Assembly (NCBI RefSeq): GCF_011386835.1
Contig: NC_088794.1
Span: 69,388,434 to 69,452,433, forward strand
DNA: 64,000 bases
Direction of reading: 5' to 3'
Source: Chrysemys picta bellii
Lineage: Eukaryota; Chordata; Testudines; Emydidae
Part shown: positions 48,341-60,699 of the stretch, piece by piece
Layout of the letters: each line of letters starts with the position of its first letter
Position numbering within the stretch: the stretch's first letter is position 1
Position numbers and translations under genes: made by a program
Notes under the pieces: generated by a model
What the model saw: only the letters and a program-made list of their open reading frames with translations
The model's database searches: none
Told to the model about the DNA's origin: nothing

Positions 48341-51300
48341 CATAGTAATGCTTATCAGAAGCAATACTTCAAAACAAAGCTGTAAATAAAAAGGAATTTA
48401 TTCATTTAAAGGGATACTATCAACCTACTTAGGTCCCCAAAATTTACTGTCCTTTAAGGAAATTAAGTTTTTTTAGGAAGTGCATGCATATTAAAATCCT
48501 AGCCACACTGATGTCAATGAAAGTTTTGTCCTTCAGTGTTTTTACATATATCTCCCCACACATATATGCACACATTGCAGAGCCCATGTGATAAATTTAT
48601 TTATCATGCCTGCTTAAGCACCTAATCTGTTCTCTGCCTTCTAAACCAGTCCCTCAAAACGTATTCTACCATTCCAAATTTCTAAGCAGCAGCTTCAGCT
48701 ACCAATAAAGAAAATCAACCTGCCCCCAAAATCTTTCTTCCTCCTCCACAAAATATGGAATTTCCTATCAAAATTGCACTTGGCTGATATGGAAGTAATG
48801 TACATGTCATATACAGTACAGATATGTGATAAATAAACTTAGCATATGTCAGTGGAATTTATCACATAACTATGACTGCACCACCTGCCCACTAATCTAT
48901 CTCCTCTGGGATCCATTTAACATTCCAACCCCCTCAGCTGCTTTCAACAGCTCACTCTCTCGCTCTCTTTCTCTCCAGTGGATGTAATACCATCTTAGAA
49001 GCTTGGAGTTAAAATGGCTTGTTTGCTTTCTTCCTTTTTTGTGCAACAGCCAAATCCATGGGAATGCCATTGCAGCACAGCCAGTACGGATACTCTATTG
49101 GTACACCTGCATTTGAGAGGGAAGGTATGATTCCTAGTTCATGCAGACATACCCCTGCTAGCTCTGCTCAAGCTAGTGTGCTAAAAATAGCAATGTAGAT
49201 AGCACAGCTGTTAGTTCGAGCTAACTGCCTCAGTAAATACCCCAGGGATTCAGGTGGGCAAAAACCTGGTCAGTCGCTTACTATGTGTTTGTGGAGTCCT
49301 TAGCTGAGTAGAGTCCTGATCTCAGTTGGGGTTTACAGGTGCTGCAGCAATACAAATAATTAGTACTTAATACTAATAATATAAAATGGAACCTGGACCC
49401 AAACTGTTTTTATTTTATCAAAACAAAATCTTATCAAGAGGTTTTGTGAAAATATAATCACTCCCAGTTTTAACCTTTAAAGAGATGGGCCCAAACTAGA
49501 ATCATTTTATCCTCACCTCCTGAACTTTGGGGTTTGTATAAAAGGTAATCCTGATCCAACCACCTTGTGGTCAACCATCCCTAGTTGAACAGAATTATCA
49601 TAGCTGCACATGCATACAATGTGTCAATGTAACCTCAGTGCCACAAGGCATACAAGCAGACCTTCTAACACACTATAGTACCAATAACAGGTAATTGCCT
49701 AGACTAGCACCATTTCATGGAAAGCAAAAGTTACATGGGCAGATTAAGACTCTTTCCGGCTGGTATAATTGAGAACAGGATTTGGCCTGCTGATTCATAA
49801 GATTTTAAACCCAGTCAGCAATGGGAGGATGTGCTGCTCCATTTGGTAATGGCATCTTGACAGTCTGGTGCAATGATACCTGATGACAGAGCACAACAAT
49901 GTGCTCATCAGTTCATTAACAAGCCCTGATGTGTGAGATTGTCAAGTGATTCACTCTTACATGTTCCTGAGAAATAAATAAATAAAGATATGCCACATAT
50001 GTCATTGCATTATTTAACTGACTAATGGGATCTAAGCCTTTCTCCAGTCTTCTGGGGAAAGCAAATAAAGGACTGTGGAGCTGCAGTTATAAAGCAAATC
50101 ACTGGGTGGCAGACACACACTATGGCCAGAACATCTATATTAGAAGAAGGCAGGAAGAGGATCATTCAGGCCAGCTGAAGCTTGAGGAGGAGGCAGTTTT
50201 GACCAATTACGTGAACTTTAGTTTTACTTCTGCTTATATGATCAAAACCAAGCTCATTGCGAAGGAGTGGAGTATGAATCAGGTTTGAAATTCTTAGACA
50301 ACCTGGAAGCATAAATTCCCAGGAGCATAACACCATGCAGTTCACTGTAGCAGACACAGCCTTATGGTGAAGTCAAGAGCTAGAGGACAGTATTTAGCTT
50401 TCCTCTGCACCTATGACCAGGTTACCCATATCCCCTGCACTCAGACAATACAATACATTCTAGCCTGCCTATGATTGTTTAGATTGTGGCAACCACTAAC
50501 CCCCTCACCTATTTGTGAAGTTATGCAAACTGCGGTGAGGCAAGCCAGAGTCTGTCTCACCCTGCTGGAATGGAAGGTGGAGGCTTGACCTTGGCGATCC
50601 CTGAAAAGTCAGTGTGGGAAGTGGCCAGCTGGCACACCTTGCAGAGCCCAGGAGTGAGATGGAGGCCAAGAAGAAAATGACAGTGTGGGTCCCCAGGAAG
50701 GAGTACTGGACATAGGGACTAGTTTCTGCTTCTGAACACTGGAAGTGGAAATTGGTCTTTCACAGATTTTGGATCAAAACCCAGAAGATGGGTCTGCTGT
50801 TCCCAATCTGAATACACCAAAGTTCAGGGGTATTCAGATCTGGAGTTCCAATCTAAGACCATATCTAATCTGGGGGGATTTTGGAAAATGTTGATTAACT
50901 CTCCTTTTCCCCAAAGTTTTGACTTCCAGGTTTTGAAAGGTGTTCCAGAACAGGCAAACACCTCTAGAAAGTTCATACACTATATTTCTGGCTCAGCTAG
51001 AAGCAGGAAGCCATTGCTCTTCACTTTGCATAGCAGTCCAATCACTGATGGGAAAACCAGGCTGCTGTATTCTGGGGAGCTCTGGGAGACACGGCGATTC
51101 CCAGTGTTCTGTCTGGGTGATGCAATGCCAAACTGCCACCACGAGCGACCTGTACTTTAGTAAGGCAATCTTGACCTTGGAATTTAAAGAGGTAATTATT
51201 TCATTACTTTTCTCCTAAGATAGCAACAGTATGGTTCTCACAAAACACAGCAAGACAATCTATACAGTATGGCTCCAATTCTCTGCCAACACAAGGGCCC

Positions 51301-51579
51301 CCAACACAAGTTTTGGTGCTTAGAGATATCATGTGCAAAGCTCCACATTCCTACTGCACCATTAAATTCAGATCTGCTGGGACTCCTGCAGAGGCTGCCT
51401 GAAGTAGCTCTTCGGTATAGTGCGGTGCCAAAGACTCCACTGATCCTCCAGTTCCTTCTTCCCACCCCCACACTTGCCATGGGGGCAACTAGGTTATGAA
51501 GCCTATTCTGGCTCTTGACCTGAGTATTAGCCACAGGATGTCTCTTATTACATTCTGCTTCCTGGATTTGACTCAGGAA

Positions 51580-51750
51580 ACATAGGTTCAATTCCAGACT
51601 CTGACAAAGACTTCCTTTGTGACCTTGGGCAAGTCAATTAATCTCTGTGTCTCAGTTCCCCCTTATAGGGATAATAAGACTTCCTTTCTTTGACTTTTGT
51701 CTGTAAGCTATTTGGGGCAGGAGGACTGTCTCTGACTATGTTTATGTACA
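51580..51750 (+). mobile_element. MIR/CORE-type SINE fragment
   Basis: Contains gtgaccttgggcaagtcaat, gtctcagttcccccttatag and ggataataaga, the classical MIR core, then a ctatttggggcaggaggac tail. Confidence 0.75.
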
Positions 51751-52977
51751 GCACCAACGACACCATGGCTTGTAAAGACTACTGTAAAACTAAAAATGTA
51801 TTGAAAATTGTATCTAAGAGCAGTTTTAAAGTTTGTTAGGAAGCAGGACAGGTTTATAAGAAAATGTACATAAGACCAATAGCACTATATTGTGCCTTCT
51901 CACTGAATGCTTTCAGTTAAAATGAGACTGAGAATTGTACTACTGTGTTCAGCTAGCCAGGTTGTACTTGGGTACCAAAGATGCAGTAGCTGTACTGCAC
52001 TATTGCAATGTGTGCTAAGCTTCCCTCTCTCGGTGACAGCCCCTTAGAAAAAGGAAATGACAGATTGAGCTGGCTAGAAATATTAGTTAAACCCGTAAGT
52101 GAGAAGTCTGAAGCCAGTGGAGCCCCAGTGTCTGACCTATTGGAGACAGCATAACAGAAAACAGAAATTATTTCAGAATGGTCATAATATCCTTGGATTC
52201 CATTTACTCCAGTTCCAAAAAATGTCGCTTTTAAAGGCCTTTACGGGCTACATAATATACCATGTAGAATACAAAGCAATGTGTCCTTGGTTGCTTAGTG
52301 ATACTAGAATGATGACAACAAGATGCTCACTGGGCCTTTATGCTACCCTTCTTTTCAGAGGATTATATGTTAATTTTCTTTAGTGTGTCGGTAAATAATT
52401 ACAACTTCAATGCCAAATCCTTCAATTAAATACCCTTAAAAATATAATCTGATAATGAGAAGAACACAATGCCCCTGGTACGATTCTCTAAAAGAGACTC
52501 TCCATCAGGATGTCTCTATTTTTTAGATATTGTTTTCAGAATCTCTTCCACTGGCAATGGGAATGAGAAAACATCACAGGTTGGGGCTTGTGGGGAGAGG
52601 TTAAGGTTTAGCAAACTTAGCATGCTAAACATTGGGTCATTCTTCTGTAATTTAACCCCCCTCTTTTCTGCTCCTCCCCCCCCCCACCCCAAGGATGATT
52701 TTGTCTGCTTCCCCAGGGTTTCTGTCTAGGGGCAAGCCTAGGATTGGAAAATAAAACATCTGCAAACCCCAAGTGGAGGTAGGCATCTCCCTCCCACTTG
52801 GACTTAGGCACTGAACTCCCTGTGATGGACAGGGTGTAGGACACGCCCCTCATGTCAGCATCTCCCGTAGGCTAACTTAGGCAGTTGCCTGCCTAGCATA
52901 CTGGCTTTTGTGGATCAATTCTTAGGTACCTCTCTCTCCCCATTATAGGGAACCAACTGCATAACTAAGGTTTCTCT

Positions 52978-53285
52978 ACATTACCCGCAGGATCGGCGGG
53001 CAGTGATCGATCCAGAGGAGGTCAATTTATTGCGTCTAGTCTAGACGTGATAAATCAACCGCCGAGCGCTCTCCCATCGACTCCGGTACCTCACCGGAGC
53101 GAGAGGCGCAGGTGGAGTTGACGGGGGAGTGTCAGCTGTCGACTCACCGCAGTGAAGACAGTGGGGTGAGTAGATCTAAGTACGTCGACTTCAGCTACAT
53201 TATTCACGTAGCTGAAGTTGTGTAACTTAGATTGAAACCCTCCTCGCCCCCCCCACCCCCCCCCCCCGCAGTGTAGACCAGACCT
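52978..53285. mobile_element. CpG-rich short TIR element
   Basis: Ends aggtttctctacatt and agtgtagaccagacct are inverted. The interior is CpG-rich and holds a hairpin acttcagctac / gtagctgaagt near 53190-53217. A C run precedes the right end. No clear target duplication. Confidence 0.6.
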
Positions 53286-53339
53286 GATGGTTTATGGATC
53301 CAGTGGGTGGCTAGGTGCCTTAAAATTAGGTATTGCAAC

Positions 53340-53510
53340 ACTCAGCATTGCAATGTGTAAGACTCTTTGTAGATTTGAGCCTAACTCTTTTGAAGTCAAT
53401 GGACTTGATTATCCTTACAACTACACTGGTTTAACTCCATTGACTTTATTAGAATTACTCCTGATTTACATTGCTGTAAATGAGGGGAGAATTAGGTCCC
53501 CATACTTTCT
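53340..53510. repeat. Palindromic-module copy
   Basis: Contains ttgaagtcaatggact, aactccattgacttta and actcctgatttaca in mirrored order, like the modules at 47090 and 54557. Confidence 0.5.
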
Positions 53511-54130
53511 ATAATGTTTATGTTTAGACCTTATTTCCTTTAAGCAGCACAAACCATCCTCACAAAGTCTCAAGATGACATCACTGCAAGCCTACAGGGG
53601 ATAATATTACAATGTTGGAATGAAATGATGTCAGTGCAAGTCTATGAATGCAACATTGTATAAAAGTAATGAACTAAGGCTATATTAATGCATATTATAC
53701 AATCATTACAGAAGCAGCAATCTAAGCAAATTAAACAACATTAAATAAAATTAAGATGAAGTCAGACTTCCAAAGCACAGAAATTATGATTTAGCTCTGT
53801 CATAACAATCATCAGTCTTAACTAGATATACTGGGTCAAATCCAGCCAAAAGCAACCTGGAATATGTTGGCCAAATTCTCATCCACCAAAGTCCACCTGG
53901 CTTCAGTGCGTGCAGATTGCCTGGAAATCTCTGGGCCAAATTCAACAGTGACATATGCAGTGGTGAAAACATGCAAGTAATCAAAGTAGTGTAACTTGCA
54001 CTAATGTGGAATGCTGTGGGGACCAAGTTCAATCCTGGGATAAGGAGGAGCAACTCACACAGTCAACCAGATTCTGATTTCAGTTAAATTACCCTGGCTA
54101 TACAGTAGTGTAACTGAAGTGTGGAGGACA

Positions 54131-54454
54131 CAGGGCTGGCTCCAGGCACCAGCTAAGGAAGCAGATACTTGGGGCGGCCAATACAAAGGGGCGGCACTCC
54201 GTCCGCTATTGGGGCGGCACGTCTGAGTCTTCGGCAGGAATTCGGCGGCGGGTCCCTCAGTCCCTCTCTTCCTCTTTGAGCTGCCGCCGAAGAGCTGCCA
54301 AAGAGGAAGGGAGGGAGTGAAGGACCTGCCACCGAACTGCCACCAAAGAATGGAGCAGCGCAATTGAGCTGCCGCCGAAGTGCTGCCGATCAGCTTTCCC
54401 CCCCCTCCCCCCCCCCCGCCGCTTGGGGCAGCAGAAAACCTGGAGCCAGCCCTG
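54131..54454. mobile_element. hAT-type non-autonomous element, 324 bp
   Basis: 16-bp perfect inverted ends cagggctggctccagg / cctggagccagccctg and a perfect 8-bp duplication ggaggaca at 54123-54130 and 54455-54462. CpG-rich body with repeated gccgccgaag words. Confidence 0.93.
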
Positions 54455-54556
54455 GGAGGACAGTGTGGGAAAAAATTAACACAGGCATGCGAGGAAGGGA
54501 CTGTTTTACCTTACAGTACTCTGTTAGCAACATTTCCTGTTCCAGTCTCTTCCTTT

Positions 54557-54675
54557 CACCTTGGGGCCAGATTCTGTATTCATTTCACTGAAGTCCAAAG
54601 TTACATGAAATTCAGTGTCCATTTATATCAACTTACTCTAAATTTACACTGGTGTAGCTGAGTGCAGACCTTGTT
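54557..54675. repeat. Palindromic-module copy (donor-like for the filler at 57534)
   Basis: Starts ggggccagattctgtattc and includes acactggtgtagct. The 23 bases 54562-54584 are identical to the spacer of the 57437 fold-back insertion. Confidence 0.5.
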
Positions 54676-57172
54676 CTTCAGCATGTCGGTTATACTCATT
54701 TTACTCATCCAAGTTGATAGTTTCATGCAAATTACAATACTTTGTGATTTATAATATATTCATTTTCTGACCACCTGACCAACACACAGTCTGTAACCTA
54801 CACCATTGATTACATCAATGTTGAATATGACTGGATATGCAAAACTCCAAAAACTCAAGGCTTATGCAAACCTTTCCTTTGGTTTCAGTCCACATGGATT
54901 TGCATCTTCTGAGTGTTTCTCTGCATTTCTGTTTGAATTAACCCCGAAGTTCAATTTAAAATTCAGCTAAAATCACAGTTTCATCTGGCTTTGATGTGAA
55001 GCCACACGTTTTCTCACGGTTTTGAAATAAAGACCATAAATCTCAGATAAGCTTGAAACTGGGCAAGATTTGCCCCCGTGTCTCTCTGGTGGCAAAAGAG
55101 AAAAATACTAATGACATGCCAAAGATCTTCTGTTTTTTTTTCCTGTTTGTTTTGACAACATGCCTGATATTGAGCTTGTATCTAATCCACTCCTTTCCCC
55201 GGGAAGGGTCCAGAAAAAACGATGGCAATACTATCTCTTTTGTTCTGTGGAAGTCTGAGTTTATCTTTAGAGTGAGTTCTGGGGCTGTTCACTATTCTAC
55301 TTTATTCTTGCAGCACTGATGAGTGATTGCCAAGCTGCCAAGCCCGGAAATCCATCTACGTGATGGGATGGCTACCAGAAAAGTCACTTTTCTGGGGTGG
55401 AAGTTTAGATACTGAGCTGATGACCGCAAAGGGAGATGCAGCCTGTGCCTTGAGCGCCAGATTGAGTTTCCATATATACTTATCCTTATCTTAGCGGGGT
55501 TTGATAGCCTTATGGCTCTGATAACTCCCTTGATGTGAGGATGAATTATCTGAATTTAGCATTAGCAGGCTAGTTTGTTTCTGATGGCTGCCAATTGTAA
55601 CTTGATGGCGCTCAGGCTTAGTCCCACGAAAATCCCCTGCTGCAGAAATTCTAGTATGTTGGATCTCTTTGCACTCATCAGTTTTATATCTTTCCTCCTA
55701 TACCAGAAGAAAAATCTTTGTAGACTCTGGCAAAGGTCTTGGAATAGGTTCTAGCTGCCAAGGCACTGATTATTGTAACAGAGTCTCCTGGAACTTTTAT
55801 TCTTTTCCTGCAAAACTGGATTCTGGTGTAGAACTGGGTCTTGTGACAGAAAAGTTTTGCCAGTGATAATTTGTGTGTAGCTTGGTTATCAATAACTCTG
55901 CTGTCTTGGAATCCCATAGCCACTTCAGCCAATTTACAGTGATCAGTATCAAATAACACATTGTCTTGACTCTTATGTAGCTTGCTTGGTATTAGAGTTG
56001 GAGAGAGTGCAGACAGGAGCTAAGGGGAGAGAGAGGTCACATGACACAGCATCTATGCCCTTCTTGCCATGACTTCTGTAACTGGTGAAAAATCATTTGC
56101 CTTTGTTTTTCTCTTAATTTAAAGAGGTCCACCCGTAGGCAAACAGAGCATGTGACTACTTGTTTAAAAAACGTTTGGCATTTAGGTTCCACTTCCCTTG
56201 GAGTACTAACTTTCTGCTTAGTCAGTCTGTCAACTAGCTGGATTTTCCAGATATATTGCTCTCTCAGAGGATTTTGTGAGACAACTACACTGCATACAAC
56301 AACAGGGAATTTTGTGGCATACAAAAATGTCTGCAAGAACATCTTGTGTAGTAATGACATACAGTAACTCCTGACTTAAAGTCATCCTGGTTAATGTTGT
56401 TTCATTTTTACATTGCTGATCAATTAGGGAACATGCTCGTTTAAAGTTGCGCAATGCTCCCTTATAATGTCGTTTGGCAGCCGCCTGCTTTGCAGAAAGA
56501 GCAGCCCATTGGAGCTAGCTCGTGGGGGCTTGGAACCAGGGTGGACCGGCAGCCCCCCATCCGCTCCCCTAAGTTCCCTGTGTAGCAGCTGTCCAGCAGG
56601 CTACCGACTGCCGGGCAGTTCAGCTATCCCTCCCCTCATTGACGCGTGCTGCTCCTGCCCTCTGCCTTGGAGCTGCACCCAGAAGCCTCCTGATTGCTGT
56701 TCAGGGGCGGGAGGAAAGAGGGGTGCTAATGTTAGGGTGCCCCCCTTCCCCCTGCTCCTGCCCCCTGCTCCTGTACCTCATTTCCACAGAGCAGGGGGTG
56801 GGGGGGACACGACATGGCTCAGGATGGAGGGAGCTTGAGCAGCTGCTGTCTCAACTTGCTGATCTACTTAAAAAGGGAATGTACTTAGAGTGGGGTCAGC
56901 ATATTTAAAGGGGCAATGCACGTGTCTCTCTCACACACACGGTATGTGTCTCTGTCTCTCTCTGCCGTGCTGTCTCCCCTCCCTCCATTCCTGCTGCCTT
57001 GTAGAGTGTGAGGCTACATTAACAACAATGTGTGAACCCTTGAGGGCTCAGCCGAGTGCTAATTCATCATTTAGCAATAAGGCATTCCCTGGGAAATATC
57101 CCATCCTCTTCCACCCTCTGATTCCACCACCTCAACCAAGCTTCACAATCATCATTGCTGTGTACAGTATTA

Positions 57173-57254
57173 AATTGTTTAAAACGTATACTGTGTATGT
57201 GTGTGTGTATATATATATACACACACACATACACAGTATACGTTTTAAACAATT
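57173..57254. repeat. Perfect 82-bp palindrome
   Basis: Every base i pairs with base 114427-i: 41-bp arms with no spacer, starting aattgtttaaaacgtatac and centred on (ta)n at 57213/57214. I checked all 41 pairs. A (TA)n run follows at 57259-57290. Confidence 0.95.
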
Positions 57255-57256
57255 GT

Positions 57257-57298
<42 letters not shown>

Positions 57299-57436
57299 TA
57301 GTATTTTGTCTGGCGAAAAAAATTTCCCTGGAACCTAACACCCCCATTTACATTAATTCTTATAGGGAAATTGGATTTGCTTAACATCATTTCGCTTAAA
57401 GTAGCATTTTGCAGGAACATAAACTACCATGTTAAG

Positions 57437-57690
57437 AAGAACAGGAGTACTTGTGGCACCTTAGAGACTAACAAATTTATTAGAGCATAAGCTTTCGTGG
57501 ACTACAGCCCACTTCTTCGGATGCATATGCATATGGGGCCAGATTCTGTATTCATTGCATATGCATCCGAAGAAGTGGGCTGTAGTCCACGAAAGCTTAT
57601 GCTCTAATAAATTTGTTAGTCTCTAAGGTGCCACAAGTACTCCTGTTCTTCTTTTTGCGGATACAGACTAACACGGCTGCTACTCTGAAA
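57437..57690 (+). mobile_element. Penelope-like fold-back insertion 4
   Basis: Left inverted arm starts aagaacaggagtacttgtgg and runs to acttcttcggatgcatatgc; the right arm is its complement and goes on to the full end gctgctactctgaaa. Spacer 57534-57556. Flanked by catgttaag at 57428-57436 and 57691-57699 (9 bp). It lies inside the right inverted end of the 56362-57712 element. Confidence 0.8.
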
Positions 57691-58404
57691 CATGTTAAGA
57701 AAGGAGTTACTGTATCTATTTGTATGGCTATGTGGTATTTCTAAGTTGCTTAGCATTCTAAAAATGCCTAGCAAAGGCCATAGAGGCCATGGAAATATGC
57801 ATAGCTGAAGCAGATGCCTCAAAATTGCTCCCCAGGTACTCTTACATGATTCTGGTCTTTGGCATGAACAGTCCCTTCAGGAGGAATTACTTTTGCACTA
57901 TCTACCTTAGGAAGGTCTATAAGCTCTTTTATGTCCATAAAGACCTTATACTGCCTATGGACTCTAGTAGTTGGTTAACAGAGCATGAAGCTTTGTAAAC
58001 AAATGTGCAGGTCTAGGCATCAGTTCTGATATAGGTAGACTTCCTGGAACCACAAGTTCAAATCCTACAAGTTCAACTGAACCTTTCAAGCTAAATTATG
58101 AAGGTGACTGTCTGGTTTTTTGAAATGGTCCGCTCTACCTAGGTCTCCATGCAGAAATCCATGTGCGATTGCATGATCAATTTACATGCAAAATTACTAT
58201 ATGTACAATGGAAATTTAATATAATGCATCTAAATAGAAATAAGGGGTCTACTTAGTCATATGTGCACCAATATATCAGCTGCTGACCTTTTGAAAATCA
58301 GGTTGCAGTGGTTCCTACGCATTCTTTGTGAGAACAATGCTTTGCCCAAACACTGCTGGGCAATACATCTCTTTCTTCCATTTTTATGTAGTGTTCAGTA
58401 TTTT

Positions 58405-58500
58405 GTCACCATCCACCCTAGAGGTGGCTGCATTTCAATGATATAGTATGTGTGTCCTGTCATTTGTGAAACAGTCTGAGTTCTTCAGAATGAAAAGTAC
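58405..58500 (+). repeat. Dispersed repeat shared with 36655-36720
   Basis: gaggtggctgcatttcaatg followed by a tail with gaatgaaaagtactgg, which resembles SINE-type 3' ends. Family not identified. Confidence 0.45.
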
Positions 58501-59549
58501 TGGGTATATGTAAATACAAATGATACATTTTTCTCAACGCTATACCAAAAAAAATCTGGAGAAAACACAGGCTCCCTCCCTACCACTACAATGTTCACTA
58601 GAGGGAACACTTTTCCCTTTCAGAACTGCTGTTTCCTTGACTAATAAGAAAAAGCTAATACACACAAAAACATATATCAGAACACATAAGACGGGTGGAT
58701 TTGCCAGAATCGCTTGCCTGTAAGTTCTATAAATCCTGATTTCAGACAGTATTCTGTGAACATGAAATTATGACCAAACATTTATACATGTCACTGTTCT
58801 TGAATACTGTGAAATATCTGAGATGCTATGCTAGAACTGAATTCCTAATGGACCATAAAAATCAAGATCAATACTCATTTGAAAACAAAACATTACCTAA
58901 AATGTTTAGTGAATCAAAATTTCAGCTGAGTCTATAATTTTTTTTCCTACTTATTCTGAGTTGGTATCCTATGGTATTTGCTAAGAAGTGTGACTTCAGT
59001 CTGAACTGATATCTGAGAGAACAGTGTTGCATACATACATAAATAATACATGGATAGGGTTCACTGGGCCTGGGTGACATCACCAGTAATGCAGACAAGA
59101 GTTTTTAAATGCAAATAAACTGTTTGTTTTTTTGTGTACTGTATCATCAGAACCAGATATTGGGGCGTACAGATGCAAGCCACAGCTTCTTTAGCTTGAG
59201 AGAATCTAAGGGTAATTTCAACTATTTAAAAAAAAGAAAAAAAAAGATTTCTAGAACTTTTTTGTTATAGAGAGAAGCTTGAAAATGAAAACTAAATCGC
59301 TGAAGTTGGAAGTTAGTTTCTGATTTTTCCAACGACCATGGTTTATTCACTGCCCCCATACAATAGCCCCCCAGATAAATATAGGGTTATAGGAGCTTTT
59401 GCTAGTTGGGCTACAAATGATGATGGTAGGGCTACTGAGAGCTTCCTCCCAAAAGATTTTCTGCAGCTGAGCTCGGCCATCTGTTGAGCAGTTATTGTGG
59501 ATTCTGACCAGCTGGGTAACATGAGAGCCAGCCTCACCTAGTGAGTTCA

Positions 59550-59710
59550 GCACCGGATTGAGAATAAGGGATTCTTGTGTTTTAATCCTAGTTCTGACAC
59601 TGAGTGCCTGAATCTGGTTATATTACTTAAATCTTTTCTTTATTTTTCCATCCATAATATTCAGGATAATACTCACCTACTTTTCATGTATTTTTGAAAA
59701 ATTAAGGTTA
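59550..59710 (+). mobile_element. MIR/CORE-type SINE fragment (weak)
   Basis: ctagttctgacactgagtg and aggataatactcacctac match MIR core words; the middle is diverged. Confidence 0.45.
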
Positions 59711-59990
59711 TAAATGCTAAAATTCAAAGGTATTCACCCAAAGTCCTCCAAAGGTTCAAGGCCTAGCAGCGGCCAGACTTCTGGATTTTTGGGAAATATT
59801 CCAACAAAGACTTCTTTTAAATGTTGACAGACCCCAGCTCACAGTTGAGATCCATATTTCCTGCAGCAAAGATCACCCACCTTACTGTATAAAAGTGTCT
59901 CATCTCACTGACCTTCCCAAAATGCTCAGATCACACCTGAGAACAGTGGCGTGATCAGAGTGGAGAAAAATCACATATGTCAGTCCAGAG

Positions 59991-60699
59991 CAGGGGCAGG
60001 CAAACTATGCCCCGCAGGCTGGATTTGGCCCACCAGCCGTTTTAATCTGGCCCTCGAGTTCCTGCTGGGGAGCGGGGTCTGGGGCCACTCTGCGCAGCTC
60101 CCAGAAGCAGTGGCATAGCTCCCCTCCTGCTCCTATGTGTAGGGGCAGCCAGGGGGCTCCGCTCTGCACGCTGCACCCGCAGCTCCCATTGGCCGGGAAA
60201 CGCAGCCAATAGGAGCTGCGGGGCAGTACCTGTGGACAAGGCAGCGTGCAGGCAGAACTTCCTTGGCCACCCCTCTGCGTAGAAGCCGGAGAGGGGACAT
60301 GCTGCTGTTTCCAGGAGCTGCTTGAGATAAGCACCTCCCGGAGCCTGCACCTCTCCTCCTCCCCTCACGCCCCAACCCCATACCTCAGCCCTGATCCCCT
60401 TCCCACCCTCCAAACCCCTTGATTCCAGCCCAGAGCACCCTCCTACCCCTCAAACTCCACATCCTCAGCCCCACCCCAGAACCCACACCCCGAGCCGGAG
60501 CCCTCACACACACACACCTCACTCCCCACACCCCAGCCCAGAGCCCTTTCTTGCATCCTGAATTCCTCATTTCTGGTCCCACCCCGGAGCCTGGACCCCC
60601 AGCCCACACCCCTACCCCAATTTTGTGAGCATTCATGGCCTGCCATACAATTTCTATACTCAGATGTGGCTCTCGGGCCAAAAGGTTTGCCCACTCCTG
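59991..60699. mobile_element. hAT-type non-autonomous element, 709 bp
   Basis: Inverted ends caggggcaggcaaact and ggtttgcccactcctg. Flanks gtccagag and gtcttggg share 5 of 8 bases, so the duplication is decayed or the element is old. C-rich body with ccccagcccagagccc-type units. The minus-strand frames of 80-150 codons come from this composition. Confidence 0.75.

Larger units (their letters stand above)
56362..57712. mobile_element. 1.35-kb TIR element, split by a Penelope-like insertion
   Basis: Left end cagtaactcctgacttaa; right-end complement cagtaactcctttcttaaca. TA flanks both ends, which would fit a TA target site. Next to the ends, gttgtttca and the complement of tttcgcttaa also mirror. 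The interior has GC-rich and (TC)n parts, a perfect palindrome (57173-57254) and a (TA)n tract. The right inverted end is interrupted by the fold-back insertion at 57437-57690. No transposase frame. Confidence 0.7.

Noticed and set aside
56890..57384. Plus-strand open frame of 164 codons with long Tyr/Ile-type repeats
   Set aside because: The frame reads through the palindrome and (TA)n/(TG)n tracts inside a non-autonomous element.
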